A stretch of DNA of 64,000 nucleotides, from positions 6,179-70,178 of the forward strand of contig JAUNLN010000005.1 in the NCBI GenBank assembly GCA_030532245.1. The letters are read 5' to 3'. Positions 18,718-27,240 of the stretch are shown here, piece by piece (positions within the stretch are counted from its first letter, which is position 1; each line of letters begins with the position of its first letter). Both the position numbers and the translations under genes were made by a program. Source of the stretch: Actinomycetaceae bacterium. Lineage in GTDB: Bacteria; Actinomycetota; Actinomycetes; Actinomycetales; Actinomycetaceae. The notes below the pieces were generated by a model. The model was not told the DNA's origin and searched no databases. It was given only the letters and a program-made list of their open reading frames with translations.

Positions 18718-20235
18718 ATGCAGGTCACGCCAACGAGCGAAGTTGATCTGAAGATTCTAGAACTGCAGCTTGGTCGCGTGCCCCGAGGAGTGCTCGGTAT
18801 TGCTGCGCGTTGCGTGTGCGGTGCTCCTACCGTGGTTGCCACGGCTCCGCGCCTGGAAAATGGTAGCCCGTTCCCAACCATGTTCTACCTGACGCACCCG
18901 ACCGCCGTTAAGGGCTGTTCCGTGCTGGAGTCGAACCAGTGGATGGAGTATTTGAACGAGCTGCTCGCCTCCGATGAGGATTTGAAACAGCGCTACGAGG
19001 GTGCGCACCGCGCTTACATTGAGGCGCGCGAGGCTGTTGAGGTTGTGGAGGAGATTAAGGATTTCTCCGCCGGAGGAATGCCTGAGCGCGTGAAGTGCTT
19101 GCACGCCCTGCTGGGCCATTCGCTTGCGGCCGGTAGGGGAGTGAACCCGATCGGCGACATGGTTCGCGACAGGCTCGCAGAAGACGGGCTGTGGAACGAG
19201 GAGGAGTGTTCTTGCCTCGCCGGTCAGACTCCCGCAGATTTCGTGCAGGAGGAGCCTGCTCCCGCAAAGGGTGATGCCTCCTTTCCGTGGCTAGACGAAG
19301 GCCCAGCCCACCGGGTTGCGGCGATTGATTGCGGTACGAACTCGATCAGGCTCCTCATCGGGGAGATGAAGAACGGTGAGTTTGAGCAGTACCTGCGCAC
19401 TATGGACATCGTGCGCCTGGGTGAAGGCGTTGACCGCACGGGTCGTTTGTCGGATGAGGCGATTGCTCGCACGCTCGCGAAGGCGGGTGAGTACGGGCAG
19501 GTGGCTCGCGTGGCGGGTGTAAATCGTATGAGGTTTGTGGCGACTTCGGCGAGCCGGGATGCGGAAAACCGTGAGGAGTTCCGCGCGGGGATCCGCAGGG
19601 TGCTCGGCATTGAGCCTGAGGTAGTTGAGGGCTTGGAGGAGGCCGCCCTGTCGTTTTCTGGAGCGGTTGGTTCGCTAGAAGACGCGGCTACCCCCGTGAT
19701 GGTTGTTGATATTGGAGGCGGTTCCACCGAGTTCGTGCTGGGCGCGGGCGAGGAAATCGAGGCGAGCGTTTCGAAGAACATGGGGTCGGTGCGCATCACG
19801 GAGAAGTTCCCCGAGCTTTCCGGCGCGAACCCGAGTACTGAGGCCGCCGCCGCGTGGGTCGATCAGATTCTGAACGAGGTGGCTAAAGAGGTGCCTCTAG
19901 AGCGCGTGAACACTCTCGTTGGTGTTGCGGGCACAGTCACGACGATCACGTGCCACGCTCTTGGCCTGAAGGAGTGGGATCCGGTTGCCGTCCACGGAGC
20001 AACTATCTCGCTTGAGCAGATGCTCGCCTCTTGTGACTACATGATCAACGCGCCCGCTGAGGAGCTTGCGGCTCTTGCGTACATGCCGCAGGGGCGCGCG
20101 GACGTCATTAGTGGTGGCGCAGTCATTTGGCGTCAGATACTAGTTCGCGCAGCCGGGGCGAACCCCAAGCTGCGCGAAACTAGAGTGTCTGAGCACGATA
20201 TTTTGGATGGTATCGCGCTGTCGCTTCTTTCCTAG
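18718..20235 (+). CDS. DUF501 - exopolyphosphatase (Ppx/GppA) fusion protein
   Basis: This 505-residue protein joins two families. Residues 1 to about 165 are DUF501: 'LGRVPRGVLGIAARCVCGAP' and 'FPTMFYLTHP', then 'RVKCLHALLGHSLAAGRG' and a Cys-containing end. After a linker rich in Pro and Ala, 'RVAAIDCGTNSIRLLI' near residue 200 opens a complete Ppx/GppA phosphatase with 'VDIGGGSTEF' and 'GVAGTVTTI'. The second part hydrolyses polyphosphate or pppGpp in known members; DUF501 has no assigned role. In most actinobacteria I know these are separate adjacent genes. GAGGAG sits 6 bases before the ATG. The stop overlaps that of nhaA on the other strand. Confidence 0.88.
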   Translation: MQVTPTSEVDLKILELQLGRVPRGVLGIAARCVCGAPTVVATAPRLENGSPFPTMFYLTHPTAVKGCSVLESNQWMEYLNELLASDEDLKQRYEGAHRAYIEAREAVEVVEEIKDFSAGGMPERVKCLHALLGHSLAAGRGVNPIGDMVRDRLAEDGLWNEEECSCLAGQTPADFVQEEPAPAKGDASFPWLDEGPAHRVAAIDCGTNSIRLLIGEMKNGEFEQYLRTMDIVRLGEGVDRTGRLSDEAIARTLAKAGEYGQVARVAGVNRMRFVATSASRDAENREEFRAGIRRVLGIEPEVVEGLEEAALSFSGAVGSLEDAATPVMVVDIGGGSTEFVLGAGEEIEASVSKNMGSVRITEKFPELSGANPSTEAAAAWVDQILNEVAKEVPLERVNTLVGVAGTVTTITCHALGLKEWDPVAVHGATISLEQMLASCDYMINAPAEELAALAYMPQGRADVISGGAVIWRQILVRAAGANPKLRETRVSEHDILDGIALSLLS

Positions 20236-21626
20236 CGAGCCATTTGGCGCATGCGGTTTGCCGCGGGGCCACGTGCATGCATGTGTGCCCTGTGGTGTAC
20301 CCAGTAGCCGCCGCCGATAGCCGCGATTGCGGTACCCATCATCACGCCGAGCTTCGCGTGCGGGATGTGCATGGACTCTGGCGGGAACGCGAGGCCCGCG
20401 ATGAGTAGTGCAACGGTGAAGCCGATGCCGGCAAGTAGCGCGATTGCGGCAATGTCCGGCATATCCACACCGGCGCCGAGGCGCAGGTTCGTGAACTTAG
20501 TGAGGAGCCAGACGGAGCCTGCGATGCCAAGCAACTTGCCGAGCGGAAGGCCGAGTGCAACACCGATAGCAACCGGGTCGGCCAGCGTCTCGACGAGGCC
20601 ACCGGACTGCGACACGTTCACGCCGGCCGCGAAGAACGCGAAGAACGGAACGACGATGCCTGCGGAAATCGGGTTGATCTTTTCGGCGAGGTGGTGCGAC
20701 CACTGCGGTTCGCCGCGCCTGCGCGCTGCGGGAACGAGGAGGCCCATGGCGACGCCCGCGATGGTGGCGTGAACGCCGGAAGCGTGCATGAAGCCCCACG
20801 CAACCACGCCGATCGGAATGAGGATCCACCACTTCATCACGCGCTTTTGCACGAGCACGCCGAACACTGCGATCAAAGCAAACGAGATCAAGAGGGCGAT
20901 GAAGTTCAGGTCGGTGGAGTACACGAGCGCGATGATGATGATCGCGAGGAGGTCGTCAACCACTGCGAGGGTGAGGAGGAATGTGCGGGAGGCGGGCGGC
21001 ATGCCCTTGCCGAATAGGCCGAGGAGGGCGACTGCGAACGCGATGTCGGTAGCCGCGGGGATTGCCCAGCCGGAGAAGGCTTCGGATCCGGTGAGGATCT
21101 GTACAAGCAGGTAGACGACGGCCGGGCCGAGCATACCGAAGGCCGCTGCAATCATGGGCAGTGCTGCCTCACGGATGTCGCGCAGTGCACCCGTTACGAA
21201 CTCGGTCTTAAGTTCGAGGCCGACTACGAAGAAGAAGATGGTTAGAACACCATCGGCTGCCCACGCTGAGATTGGCAGGTGCAGGTGGAGGGATTCTGGG
21301 CCGAACGTAAAGTTCGCCATTGCGTCGTAAATGAAGCCGAACGGGGAGTTCGCCCAAAGAAGGGCGAGGAGGGCTGCGATTACGAGGAGCATGCCCGCGT
21401 TTGTCTCATCCGTTACGAAGCGCTCAAAGCGTTTGGCGAGGTCTCTGTGGCTCCTGATCGGGGCTACCCTACCGCCTGCGCGTTCTCGATCCATTCGTCG
21501 AATCTGCGAGGAGGTTAATGTGTAGAAACGCTGCATCCCCGCATTCCCTTTAAAGCGACGCGCGTTCTTGCGCACGATGCTGGGATCGGAGTGAACGCCG
21601 GGTCTTCTACGGCCGTCAGACCACAT
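20232..21626 (-). CDS. nhaA: Na+/H+ antiporter NhaA
   Basis: NhaA exports sodium in exchange for protons and regulates pH and salt in the membrane. The 464-residue protein has about 11-12 membrane segments, the sodium-binding motif 'PAATDIAFAVALLGLFG', the following 'LAVVDDLLAIIIIALVY' and 'FFFVVGLELKTEF'. An N-terminal extension of about 60 basic residues precedes the usual 'FVTDETNAGMLLV'. I chose the ATG at 21626 because AAAGGTGA precedes it. A GTG three codons earlier touches that site and is less likely. It is convergent with the Ppx fusion, stops overlapping by two bases. Confidence 0.93.
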   Translation of the reverse strand: MWSDGRRRPGVHSDPSIVRKNARRFKGNAGMQRFYTLTSSQIRRMDRERAGGRVAPIRSHRDLAKRFERFVTDETNAGMLLVIAALLALLWANSPFGFIYDAMANFTFGPESLHLHLPISAWAADGVLTIFFFVVGLELKTEFVTGALRDIREAALPMIAAAFGMLGPAVVYLLVQILTGSEAFSGWAIPAATDIAFAVALLGLFGKGMPPASRTFLLTLAVVDDLLAIIIIALVYSTDLNFIALLISFALIAVFGVLVQKRVMKWWILIPIGVVAWGFMHASGVHATIAGVAMGLLVPAARRRGEPQWSHHLAEKINPISAGIVVPFFAFFAAGVNVSQSGGLVETLADPVAIGVALGLPLGKLLGIAGSVWLLTKFTNLRLGAGVDMPDIAAIALLAGIGFTVALLIAGLAFPPESMHIPHAKLGVMMGTAIAAIGGGYWVHHRAHMHARGPAANRMRQMAR

Positions 21627-21855
21627 ACGGCTCACCTTTCTTTACTGCTTGTGTGCCTTCCTTGGCAATTTGTATAGTTCGACTTTAGTAAATCTGAGGC
21701 CCCTAGGCGCGTTCAGAGCGAATTTTGTACCCAAATTGTTTGTTTCCAGCATATTTGCTAGCCCCGCTCCTAGTGGCGCTTCCCGCCTTTGGTGGGGTCT
21801 GCGAGTTGGGCTTCGTTTGCGATTAAAGCGGGCCTTCGACGTACAATACCTATGC

Positions 21856-21929
21856 GCCCCCATAGCCCAATTGGTAGAGGCAGTCGACTTAAAATCGATC
21901 GAGTGCCGGTTCGAGCCCGGCTGGGGGTA
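21856..21929 (+). tRNA. tRNA with anticodon UAA (leucine UUA by code), short variable arm
   Basis: A full cloverleaf of 74 bases: acceptor GCCCCCA/TGGGGGT, D stem GCC/GGC with AATTGGTAGA loop, anticodon stem GTCGA/TCGAT enclosing CTTAAAA (anticodon TAA), variable loop CGAGT (5 bases), T stem GCCGG/CCGGC with TTCGAGC. The discriminator base is A; no CCA is encoded. Bacterial leucine tRNAs normally have a long variable arm, which this lacks, so the amino acid is inferred from the anticodon only. Confidence 0.88.
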
Positions 21930-22038
21930 CTTTTCGTATTCCGCCGAGGGAGATAAAAGTTTCGCACCCCATTCCTTTTCGTTATTCTCGGGTAACAGTG
22001 GGCGTATTAGACGCATAAATATTTTTGAGGGGGCTTCT

Positions 22039-22971
22039 TTGAGTAGCAATCCTGTAATGAGTCGTTTGGACCAGGAGTTTGCGCAGCGCACTCCTGCGGG
22101 TTACCCGACCATGCCCGGTTACACTCCGGGGAGGGGCCAGGGCGCTCCGACGATGGGGAGGCCCTACGCGCCGACCTCCGCGCCTTCGGGCTACGAGACC
22201 GCGGCTGGCCGAATCCCGATGGAGGAGTACGAGCAGGCGTACGCGGGTCGCGACGCCGGCCCGGTGCAGACCGGACGCATGACGTACGACGACGTGATCG
22301 TGAAGACGGGCGCCATGTTCGGCCTCGTGCTCGCGGGCGCCATTTTGGGTTGGATGGCTATCGGAATGGCTCCGGGCCTTGGCCTTGCCCTCGTGTTTGG
22401 CGGCATGATCGCAAGCCTCGTGCTCGCAATGGTGAACATCTTCTCCAAGAAGATCCGCCCGGCTCTCATCAGCGCTTACGCGGTTGCAGAAGGTCTGATG
22501 CTCGGAGGCTTCTCGTGGATGTTCGAGCTCATGTACCCCGGAATCGTGATGCAGGCCGTCATCGCAACCTTCGCGGTTATGGGTGTTGCGCTCGCACTAT
22601 TCGCGTCGGGCAAGGTGCGCTACAGCTCTAAGACCAGCCGATTCGTGCTGATTGGCCTGTTCTCGATCCTCGGCTACAACCTCCTCAACATGGTGCTCGT
22701 CTGGACGGGCGTACTCGACACCGCCTGGGGTCTTGGCTCGATTACGATCGCGGGCATTCCGCTCGGCCTGATCGTCGGCGTGTTCGCGGTAATCGTTGGC
22801 ACGTACAGCCTGATCGGCGACTTCGATGTTGCAAAACGCGGCGTTGAGGCGGGCGCTCCGCGCATCTACGCCTGGAGCGTCGCATTCGGTATCACCGTCA
22901 CCGCGGTGTGGATCTACGTCGAAGTGCTACGACTAATCGCAATCTTCCGTTCCGTAGTTGGAAATGAGTAA
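22039..22971 (+). CDS. Bax inhibitor-1 / YccA-family membrane protein
   Basis: A 310-residue protein with a proline-, glycine- and tyrosine-rich cytoplasmic N terminus (about 90 residues) and seven membrane helices from 'TGAMFGLVLAGAILGW' to 'VTAVWIYVEVLRLIAIF', as in the actinobacterial YccA/BI-1 branch. The family includes calcium-leak and membrane-protease-interacting proteins; the role here is unknown. I chose the TTG at 22039 (MSSNPVMSRLD): GAGGGGG lies 5 bases upstream, and the residues SSNPV are typical of the family's start. The frame is open upstream through the tRNA gene, which is not coding. Confidence 0.82.
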   Translation: MSSNPVMSRLDQEFAQRTPAGYPTMPGYTPGRGQGAPTMGRPYAPTSAPSGYETAAGRIPMEEYEQAYAGRDAGPVQTGRMTYDDVIVKTGAMFGLVLAGAILGWMAIGMAPGLGLALVFGGMIASLVLAMVNIFSKKIRPALISAYAVAEGLMLGGFSWMFELMYPGIVMQAVIATFAVMGVALALFASGKVRYSSKTSRFVLIGLFSILGYNLLNMVLVWTGVLDTAWGLGSITIAGIPLGLIVGVFAVIVGTYSLIGDFDVAKRGVEAGAPRIYAWSVAFGITVTAVWIYVEVLRLIAIFRSVVGNE

Positions 22972-22974
22972 ACT
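22969..22974 (+). promoter_or_regulatory. Probable leaderless -10 element for the FKBP gene
   Basis: TAAACT, overlapping the stop codon of the preceding gene, then seven bases and ATG. Confidence 0.5.
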
Positions 22975-22981
22975 GAACATC

Positions 22982-23383
22982 ATGAGCGAATACTTCAAAG
23001 TTTCAGATAACTTCCTACGTAAGCCCACCATTGAGTTCTTGACGGAGGAGCCGCCGGCAGGCCTCCACGTCGAGGTCATCCGCGAAGGCGCGGGTGCTCC
23101 CGTGGTTCCGGGCAAGCAGATTCAGGCACACTACCTCGGCCAGGTTTGGAACCGCAACGAGTTCGACAACTCCTACGACCGCGGCCAGCCGTTCTCCTTC
23201 ACTGTTGGTGTCGGCATGGTTATCCCCGGTTGGGATCAGGGTCTCGTGGGCGTGCGCGAGGGCTCGCGCGTTGTCCTGTCGATTCCTTCTGACCTTGGCT
23301 ACGGCCCCTCGGGCGTTCCGCAGGCGGGCATCCGCGGCGGCGACACCCTCGTGTTTGTAACCGACGTAGTTCGCGTATTTTAA
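22982..23383 (+). CDS. FKBP-type peptidyl-prolyl cis-trans isomerase
   Basis: A 133-residue cytosolic proline isomerase that speeds protein folding. It has the one-domain FKBP core: 'IQAHYLGQVWNRNEFDNSYDR', 'FTVGVGMVIPGWDQGLVGVR', 'IPSDLGYGPSGV' and the terminal 'GGDTLVFVTDVVRV'. The aromatic binding-pocket residues (Tyr, Phe, Trp) of the family are present. The ATG at 22982 is preceded by TAAACT at leaderless distance. In-frame ATGs at 22958 and 22964 overlap the upstream gene and lack a ribosome binding site. Confidence 0.93.
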   Translation: MSEYFKVSDNFLRKPTIEFLTEEPPAGLHVEVIREGAGAPVVPGKQIQAHYLGQVWNRNEFDNSYDRGQPFSFTVGVGMVIPGWDQGLVGVREGSRVVLSIPSDLGYGPSGVPQAGIRGGDTLVFVTDVVRVF

Positions 23384-23395
23384 AAAAGCGCAAGC

Positions 23396-23430
23396 AAAAG
23401 CGGCTGGAGAGCAGTTCCCCAGCCGCTTTT
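23396..23430. terminator. Bidirectional terminator between FKBP and msrA
   Basis: AAAAGCGGCTGG (23396-23407) pairs with CCAGCCGCTTTT (23419-23430), with U-tracts on both strands. Confidence 0.9.
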
Positions 23431-23497
23431 ACTTACCCCGCATCAAGACAGGAAGCACCCACTTCGAGTGCAAAAGCAGTGAGCAAGTAAGCCGGGT

Positions 23498-24127
23498 CTA
23501 GACGATTCCGATCGGGCAACTCATGCCGTTCGGCCCGTGATTGCAGTAGCCGTTTGGAATGTGGTGCAGGTAAGCCTGGTGGTAGCGCTCCGCAAGGTAA
23601 AACTCGCCGGCCTCCTTGGCCGAAGCGATCTCCGTGGTAATAGTGCCCTTGCCGTGCTCGTCGAGCACCTTCTGGAACGCTTCGCGCGTGCCGATGGCCG
23701 CAGCCTCCTGGCTCTCATTCGTGAAATAGATAGCCGAGCGGTACTGGGTGCCAACGTCGTTACCCTGGCGGTCAAGCGTGGTCGGATCGTGGTTCTCCCA
23801 AAAAGCCTTCAAAACCTCTTGGGCGGAAATCTCGGTTGGGTCGAACACCACGCGAACCGTTTCAGCGTGGCCGGTTCCGCCCGTGCAAACCTCCTCATAA
23901 GTGGGGTTAGGAGTCGTACCACCCATGTAGCCAACGGCCGTAGCCTTCACGCCGGGAAGCCTCCACATGATTCGCTCCGAACCCCAGAAACAACCCATTC
24001 CAATGTAGATCGTCTCGTAAGGCTCCTCCCACGGGCCCTCAACGGGACTATTCAACACCGGGTGCAAACCCAGATTCGATACGATCGGCTCCGCGCGCCC
24101 AGGAAGCGTACCCTCGTGAGTTGCCAT
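23498..24127 (-). CDS. msrA: Peptide-methionine (S)-S-oxide reductase
   Basis: MsrA repairs methionine S-sulfoxide in oxidised proteins. The 209 residues carry the catalytic 'GMGCFWGSER' with the active cysteine near residue 48, followed by 'VGYMGGTTPNPTYEEVCTG', 'HAETVRVVFDP' and 'GNDVGTQYRSAIYF', all MsrA signatures. The C terminus has two further cysteines ('GYCNHGPNGMSCP') that could act as resolving residues. The ATG at 24127 has AGGAGGG 8 bases upstream, so the longer frame from 24172 is rejected. It is monocistronic. Confidence 0.95.
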   Translation of the reverse strand: MATHEGTLPGRAEPIVSNLGLHPVLNSPVEGPWEEPYETIYIGMGCFWGSERIMWRLPGVKATAVGYMGGTTPNPTYEEVCTGGTGHAETVRVVFDPTEISAQEVLKAFWENHDPTTLDRQGNDVGTQYRSAIYFTNESQEAAAIGTREAFQKVLDEHGKGTITTEIASAKEAGEFYLAERYHQAYLHHIPNGYCNHGPNGMSCPIGIV

Positions 24128-24240
24128 GCGTAGACCCTCCTTTTTAAACAAGAACTTCGAGCTACCTAGCATAAGACTCTATGCTTGTAGTAACGCGATG
24201 AATGCAACGTGCATTCCCGCGAAAAATATTTGGAGGGCTA

Positions 24241-25656
24241 ATGGCCAAACGCCGACCACGTCGGGCATCCGACTTATTTGACAGATTCTCAGAGCCGCTA
24301 ATGCGAGCGCGCAAGTCCATGCAACCAGAACCCGTGGTTGTGGAAAGGCTCGAGACCTCCGCGCACGAAAACCAGCGGGTCACCGACCATGTGAGTTGGC
24401 CGCTGCGTGTCGCCGCCGCGTGGTCGTGGAGAATGCTCGTCGTAATCCTCGGTGTTGCTGTTGTAGCCTACGGCCTGTCGTACATCACGATGATCGCAAT
24501 CCCGGTGGCGCTCGCGGTGCTGATCGCAGTGCTACTCGACCCTGTGAACAGGTTCTTCCGCAGGCGCCTCTCTATGCCGCGCGCACTTAGCGCCGCGCTC
24601 AGCCTGCTTCTTGGCATGGGCGTTGTGATCGGCCTGGTTTCGCTTTCTTCCTCGCAGATCATCGCCCAGTTCGGCGACCTCGTGAAAAAAGCGTCTGACG
24701 GTTTGGCTCGCCTCACCGACTGGCGCCTTGCCAGCCCACTGCCGATCGAAATCGGTGCGATTGGGAAGTATCTTGCTTCGTTGAATGACGAAATCATCCA
24801 GGTGGTTCAGAGCAACTCGCAAAGGCTTGCCTACGGAGCACTGTCCATCACGTCGACGGTAGGCAACGTCGTTACGGGCACGCTTATCGCCCTGTTCGTC
24901 CTTTTCTTCCTGCTAAAGGATGGCCGCGACATTTGGCTGTGGGTGCTTCGTTGCCTGCCCGAAGCGGCGCGCGTTCCATTGCATGAGGCTGGAGTTCGCG
25001 GCTGGGTAACGCTTGGCGCATACACGAAAGCGCAGATCCTGGTTGCTGCGATCGACGCGGTCGGCATCGGTCTTGGCGCCTACTTCCTCGGCGTGCCCCT
25101 CGCAATCCCGCTGGCTGTCCTAGTATTCATCGGCGCGTTTGTGCCGATTGTCGGTGCGTTCATCACTGGCTCGATCGCAGTGCTAGTGGCGCTCGTAGAC
25201 CAGGGCGTCATGACCGCGGTGTTCATGCTCATCGTTATCCTCGTTGTGCAGCAGGTGGAAGGCAACGTGCTCCAGCCGTGGCTCATGTCGAACGCCGTGT
25301 CGCTGCACCCCGTTGCCGTGCTACTTGCGGTCGCCGCAGGATCCTTCCTGTTCGGCATCGCCGGTGCCCTGTTTGCCGTGCCCGTGATCGCGTTCCTCAA
25401 CACGTCGATCCTCTACCTGTACGGTTACGACAAGTTCCCGGCCCTCGCGTCCGACCCCGACCGTCCGGGCGGGCCTCCGGGAACTCTCGAAGCGCAGATC
25501 CTCGGCTCCTACACGGCCGACATCTCCCGCACGGATCCGATCGCCGAACCGGAACTTCCTAAGAACGTTGATGATTCAGTCAAGGAGAAGGTCGCGGCAG
25601 CCGAGAAGGCCGACGGCAATCCGACCAAGCAGCCTGAAACTGGCGACGAGGAGTAG
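24241..25656 (+). CDS. AI-2E family (PerM-type) membrane transporter
   Basis: A 471-residue polytopic protein. The basic N terminus (about 60 residues) is followed by paired helices 'MLVVILGVAVVAYGL' and 'ALAVLIAVLLDPVNRFFRR', a soluble loop of about 100 residues, and five further helices including 'FIGAFVPIVGAFITGSIAVL' and 'VVQQVEGNVLQPWLMS', hallmark motifs of the family. Members export autoinducer-2 or act as ion antiporters; the substrate here cannot be told. The acidic, hydrophilic tail of about 80 residues is variable. GGAGGG sits 3 bases before the chosen ATG. Confidence 0.88.
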   Translation: MAKRRPRRASDLFDRFSEPLMRARKSMQPEPVVVERLETSAHENQRVTDHVSWPLRVAAAWSWRMLVVILGVAVVAYGLSYITMIAIPVALAVLIAVLLDPVNRFFRRRLSMPRALSAALSLLLGMGVVIGLVSLSSSQIIAQFGDLVKKASDGLARLTDWRLASPLPIEIGAIGKYLASLNDEIIQVVQSNSQRLAYGALSITSTVGNVVTGTLIALFVLFFLLKDGRDIWLWVLRCLPEAARVPLHEAGVRGWVTLGAYTKAQILVAAIDAVGIGLGAYFLGVPLAIPLAVLVFIGAFVPIVGAFITGSIAVLVALVDQGVMTAVFMLIVILVVQQVEGNVLQPWLMSNAVSLHPVAVLLAVAAGSFLFGIAGALFAVPVIAFLNTSILYLYGYDKFPALASDPDRPGGPPGTLEAQILGSYTADISRTDPIAEPELPKNVDDSVKEKVAAAEKADGNPTKQPETGDEE

Positions 25657-25697
25657 TCTGCTCCCCGCGGGTCTACCGGCTGAAAACTGAATACGTA

Positions 25698-25745
25698 AAA
25701 GGGGAAGGTCTTGGAGGCTTAAATGCTTCCAAGACCTTCCCCTTT
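25698..25745. terminator. Bidirectional terminator between the AI-2E gene and greA
   Basis: A perfect 18-bp stem, AAAGGGGAAGGTCTTGGA (25698-25715) with its complement at 25728-25745. Confidence 0.9.
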
Positions 25746-25820
25746 AGAATCTTGCCCGCTCAGGCTTACGGGCGCTTAGCTCACCAGGTAGCGGAGCCGC
25801 GCTGCGTTGCCTGCTTGGAC

Positions 25821-26300
25821 TTAGCCCTTGAACGGAACGGCGTCGATAATGCGTACCGGGATTTCCTTGCCGTTCGGAGCGTAGTAGGAGACGGTGTCGC
25901 CCTTCTTCGCGCCCATGATGGCTTCGCCGAGCGGAGCGTCGGGGGAGTAGACCTCGATGCCAAGACCGGCACCAGCCATGCGAGAGCCGAGGAGGAACTC
26001 GGTGCGTTCGCCGAGAATCTCAGCGGTAACCATCATGCCGAGCTCAACAACACCGTCGTCGGCAGGAGTCTCACCAACTTCGGCTTCCTTCAGCAACCCC
26101 TCGAGCTGCTGGATGCGCGTTTCGTTCATCGCCTGCTCGTCGCGTGCAGCGTGGTAGCCGCCGTTCTCTTTCAGATCGCCCTCTTGGCGTGCTTCATCAA
26201 TCTTGCGAGCAATCTCCGAGCGCAACTCGGTAGAGCGGTGCTCGAGCTCCTCCTTAAGGCGGTCGTACGCTTCCTGCGTCAACCAAGTCTTCTCGGCCAT
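25821..26300 (-). CDS. greA: Transcription elongation factor GreA
   Basis: GreA enters the RNA polymerase secondary channel and stimulates cleavage of backtracked RNA. The 159-residue protein has the N-terminal coiled coil ('YDRLKEELEHRSTELRSEIA', then 'DEARQEGDLKENGGYHAARD' with the acidic tip) and the C-terminal globular domain ending 'GKEIPVRIIDAVPF'. The ATG at 26300 has GGGAGGG close upstream; the longer frame to 26366 is unlikely. It lies 86 bases downstream of the hemolysin III-like gene on the same strand. Confidence 0.96.
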   Translation of the reverse strand: MAEKTWLTQEAYDRLKEELEHRSTELRSEIARKIDEARQEGDLKENGGYHAARDEQAMNETRIQQLEGLLKEAEVGETPADDGVVELGMMVTAEILGERTEFLLGSRMAGAGLGIEVYSPDAPLGEAIMGAKKGDTVSYYAPNGKEIPVRIIDAVPFKG

Positions 26301-26386
26301 TGGCCCTCCCATAAATTTGATTGGCGCCAGGGCACTTACTGTGCCGCAGGCGCAAGATGTGAACACTCTAGCAAGTAACTAGGACT

Positions 26387-27094
26387 TTAGATAGCTGAGA
26401 GTACCGCAAAAAACGCGGCAACGCAGTGCGTAGCCCACCCCGCGACGGTGAACGAGTGGAAAATTTCGTGGAAACCAAACGCGCGGGGGCTCGGGTCAGG
26501 CCACTTGAAACCGTATACGAGAGCTCCAATCGTGTACGCGATACCTCCGGCGATGAGGAGCCACACGACCACGGGGCCGCCGCTGGCCCAAAACTCAGGG
26601 AGGAACCAGATCGCAACCCAGCCGAGGATCACGTAGATAGGGGTTGTGAACCAGCGCGGAGCAGACGGCCAAAACACCGACGTGCCGATGCCAAGTGCCG
26701 CGCCAATCCACACGACGAGGAGCACGGTTAGCTCATCTTTCGAATCTAGGAGGGCGACCGATAGCGGGGTGTACGTGCCCGCAATGAGAAGGAAGATATT
26801 CGAGTGGTCGAACCTGCGCAGGATCGCCGTCGTCTTCGCGCTCCAGTTTCCCCTGTGGTACAGGGCCGACATGCCAAAGAGCATGAGTGTTGAAACCAGG
26901 TACACCGAAGACGCCCACTTAAGCGGGGCACCCGGAGAAAGAATGAGGAGTACGAGCGCGGCCGCGAATGCAAGAGGAGTCGTCGCCAGGTGAATCCACC
27001 CGCGAAGCAGGGGCTTTATCGCCCTGCGAGAGGCGTTAGCTGGAGCCTCATTGATGCTGTCCATAACGGCGTTGCCACTTCGGGTTGTCGTCAT
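26387..27094 (-). CDS. Hemolysin III / PAQR-family membrane protein
   Basis: A 235-residue protein with seven membrane segments and the family's metal-site motifs: 'SALYHRGNW' (Ser...His), 'FDHSNIFLLIAGTYTP' (Asp, His) and 'FGFHEIFHSFTVAGWATH' (two His). Members relate to TrhA, which influences membrane energetics; direct haemolysis is doubtful. I chose the ATG at 27094 because GGAGG lies 6 bases upstream; an ATG four codons earlier lacks this. The 5' untranslated region contains a striking inverted repeat, shared with uppS on the other strand. Confidence 0.88.
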   Translation of the reverse strand: MTTTRSGNAVMDSINEAPANASRRAIKPLLRGWIHLATTPLAFAAALVLLILSPGAPLKWASSVYLVSTLMLFGMSALYHRGNWSAKTTAILRRFDHSNIFLLIAGTYTPLSVALLDSKDELTVLLVVWIGAALGIGTSVFWPSAPRWFTTPIYVILGWVAIWFLPEFWASGGPVVVWLLIAGGIAYTIGALVYGFKWPDPSPRAFGFHEIFHSFTVAGWATHCVAAFFAVLSAI

Positions 27095-27105
27095 GGGAAC
27101 CTCCA

Positions 27106-27148
27106 TAACTTACGGTTTAGTAACTTAAGGTTACTGTACCGTAAGTTA
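27106..27148. promoter_or_regulatory. Composite operator between hemolysin III-like gene and uppS
   Basis: TAACTTACGGT (27106-27116) and ACCGTAAGTTA (27138-27148) form a perfect 11-bp inverted repeat. Inside it, GTAAC (27120-27124) and GTTAC (27130-27134) form a second one around TTAAG. TAACTTAAGGT at 27121-27131 is a third, direct half-site. The layout suggests a dimeric repressor site, 12 bases upstream of the hemolysin III-like start. Confidence 0.6.
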
Positions 27149-27240
27149 GAGCGCTAGCGTAGATCATCTCGAAACCGGCCACTTCCTCATCTAGTATCAA
27201 GGTAAGTAGTTGGTAAAACCGTTTTGCGTTAGGAGAACGC

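Noticed and set aside
21649..22038. Coding extension of the Bax inhibitor-like gene through the tRNA
   Set aside because: The tRNA gene occupies part of it; GAGGGGG and a TTG at 22039 give the expected N terminus.
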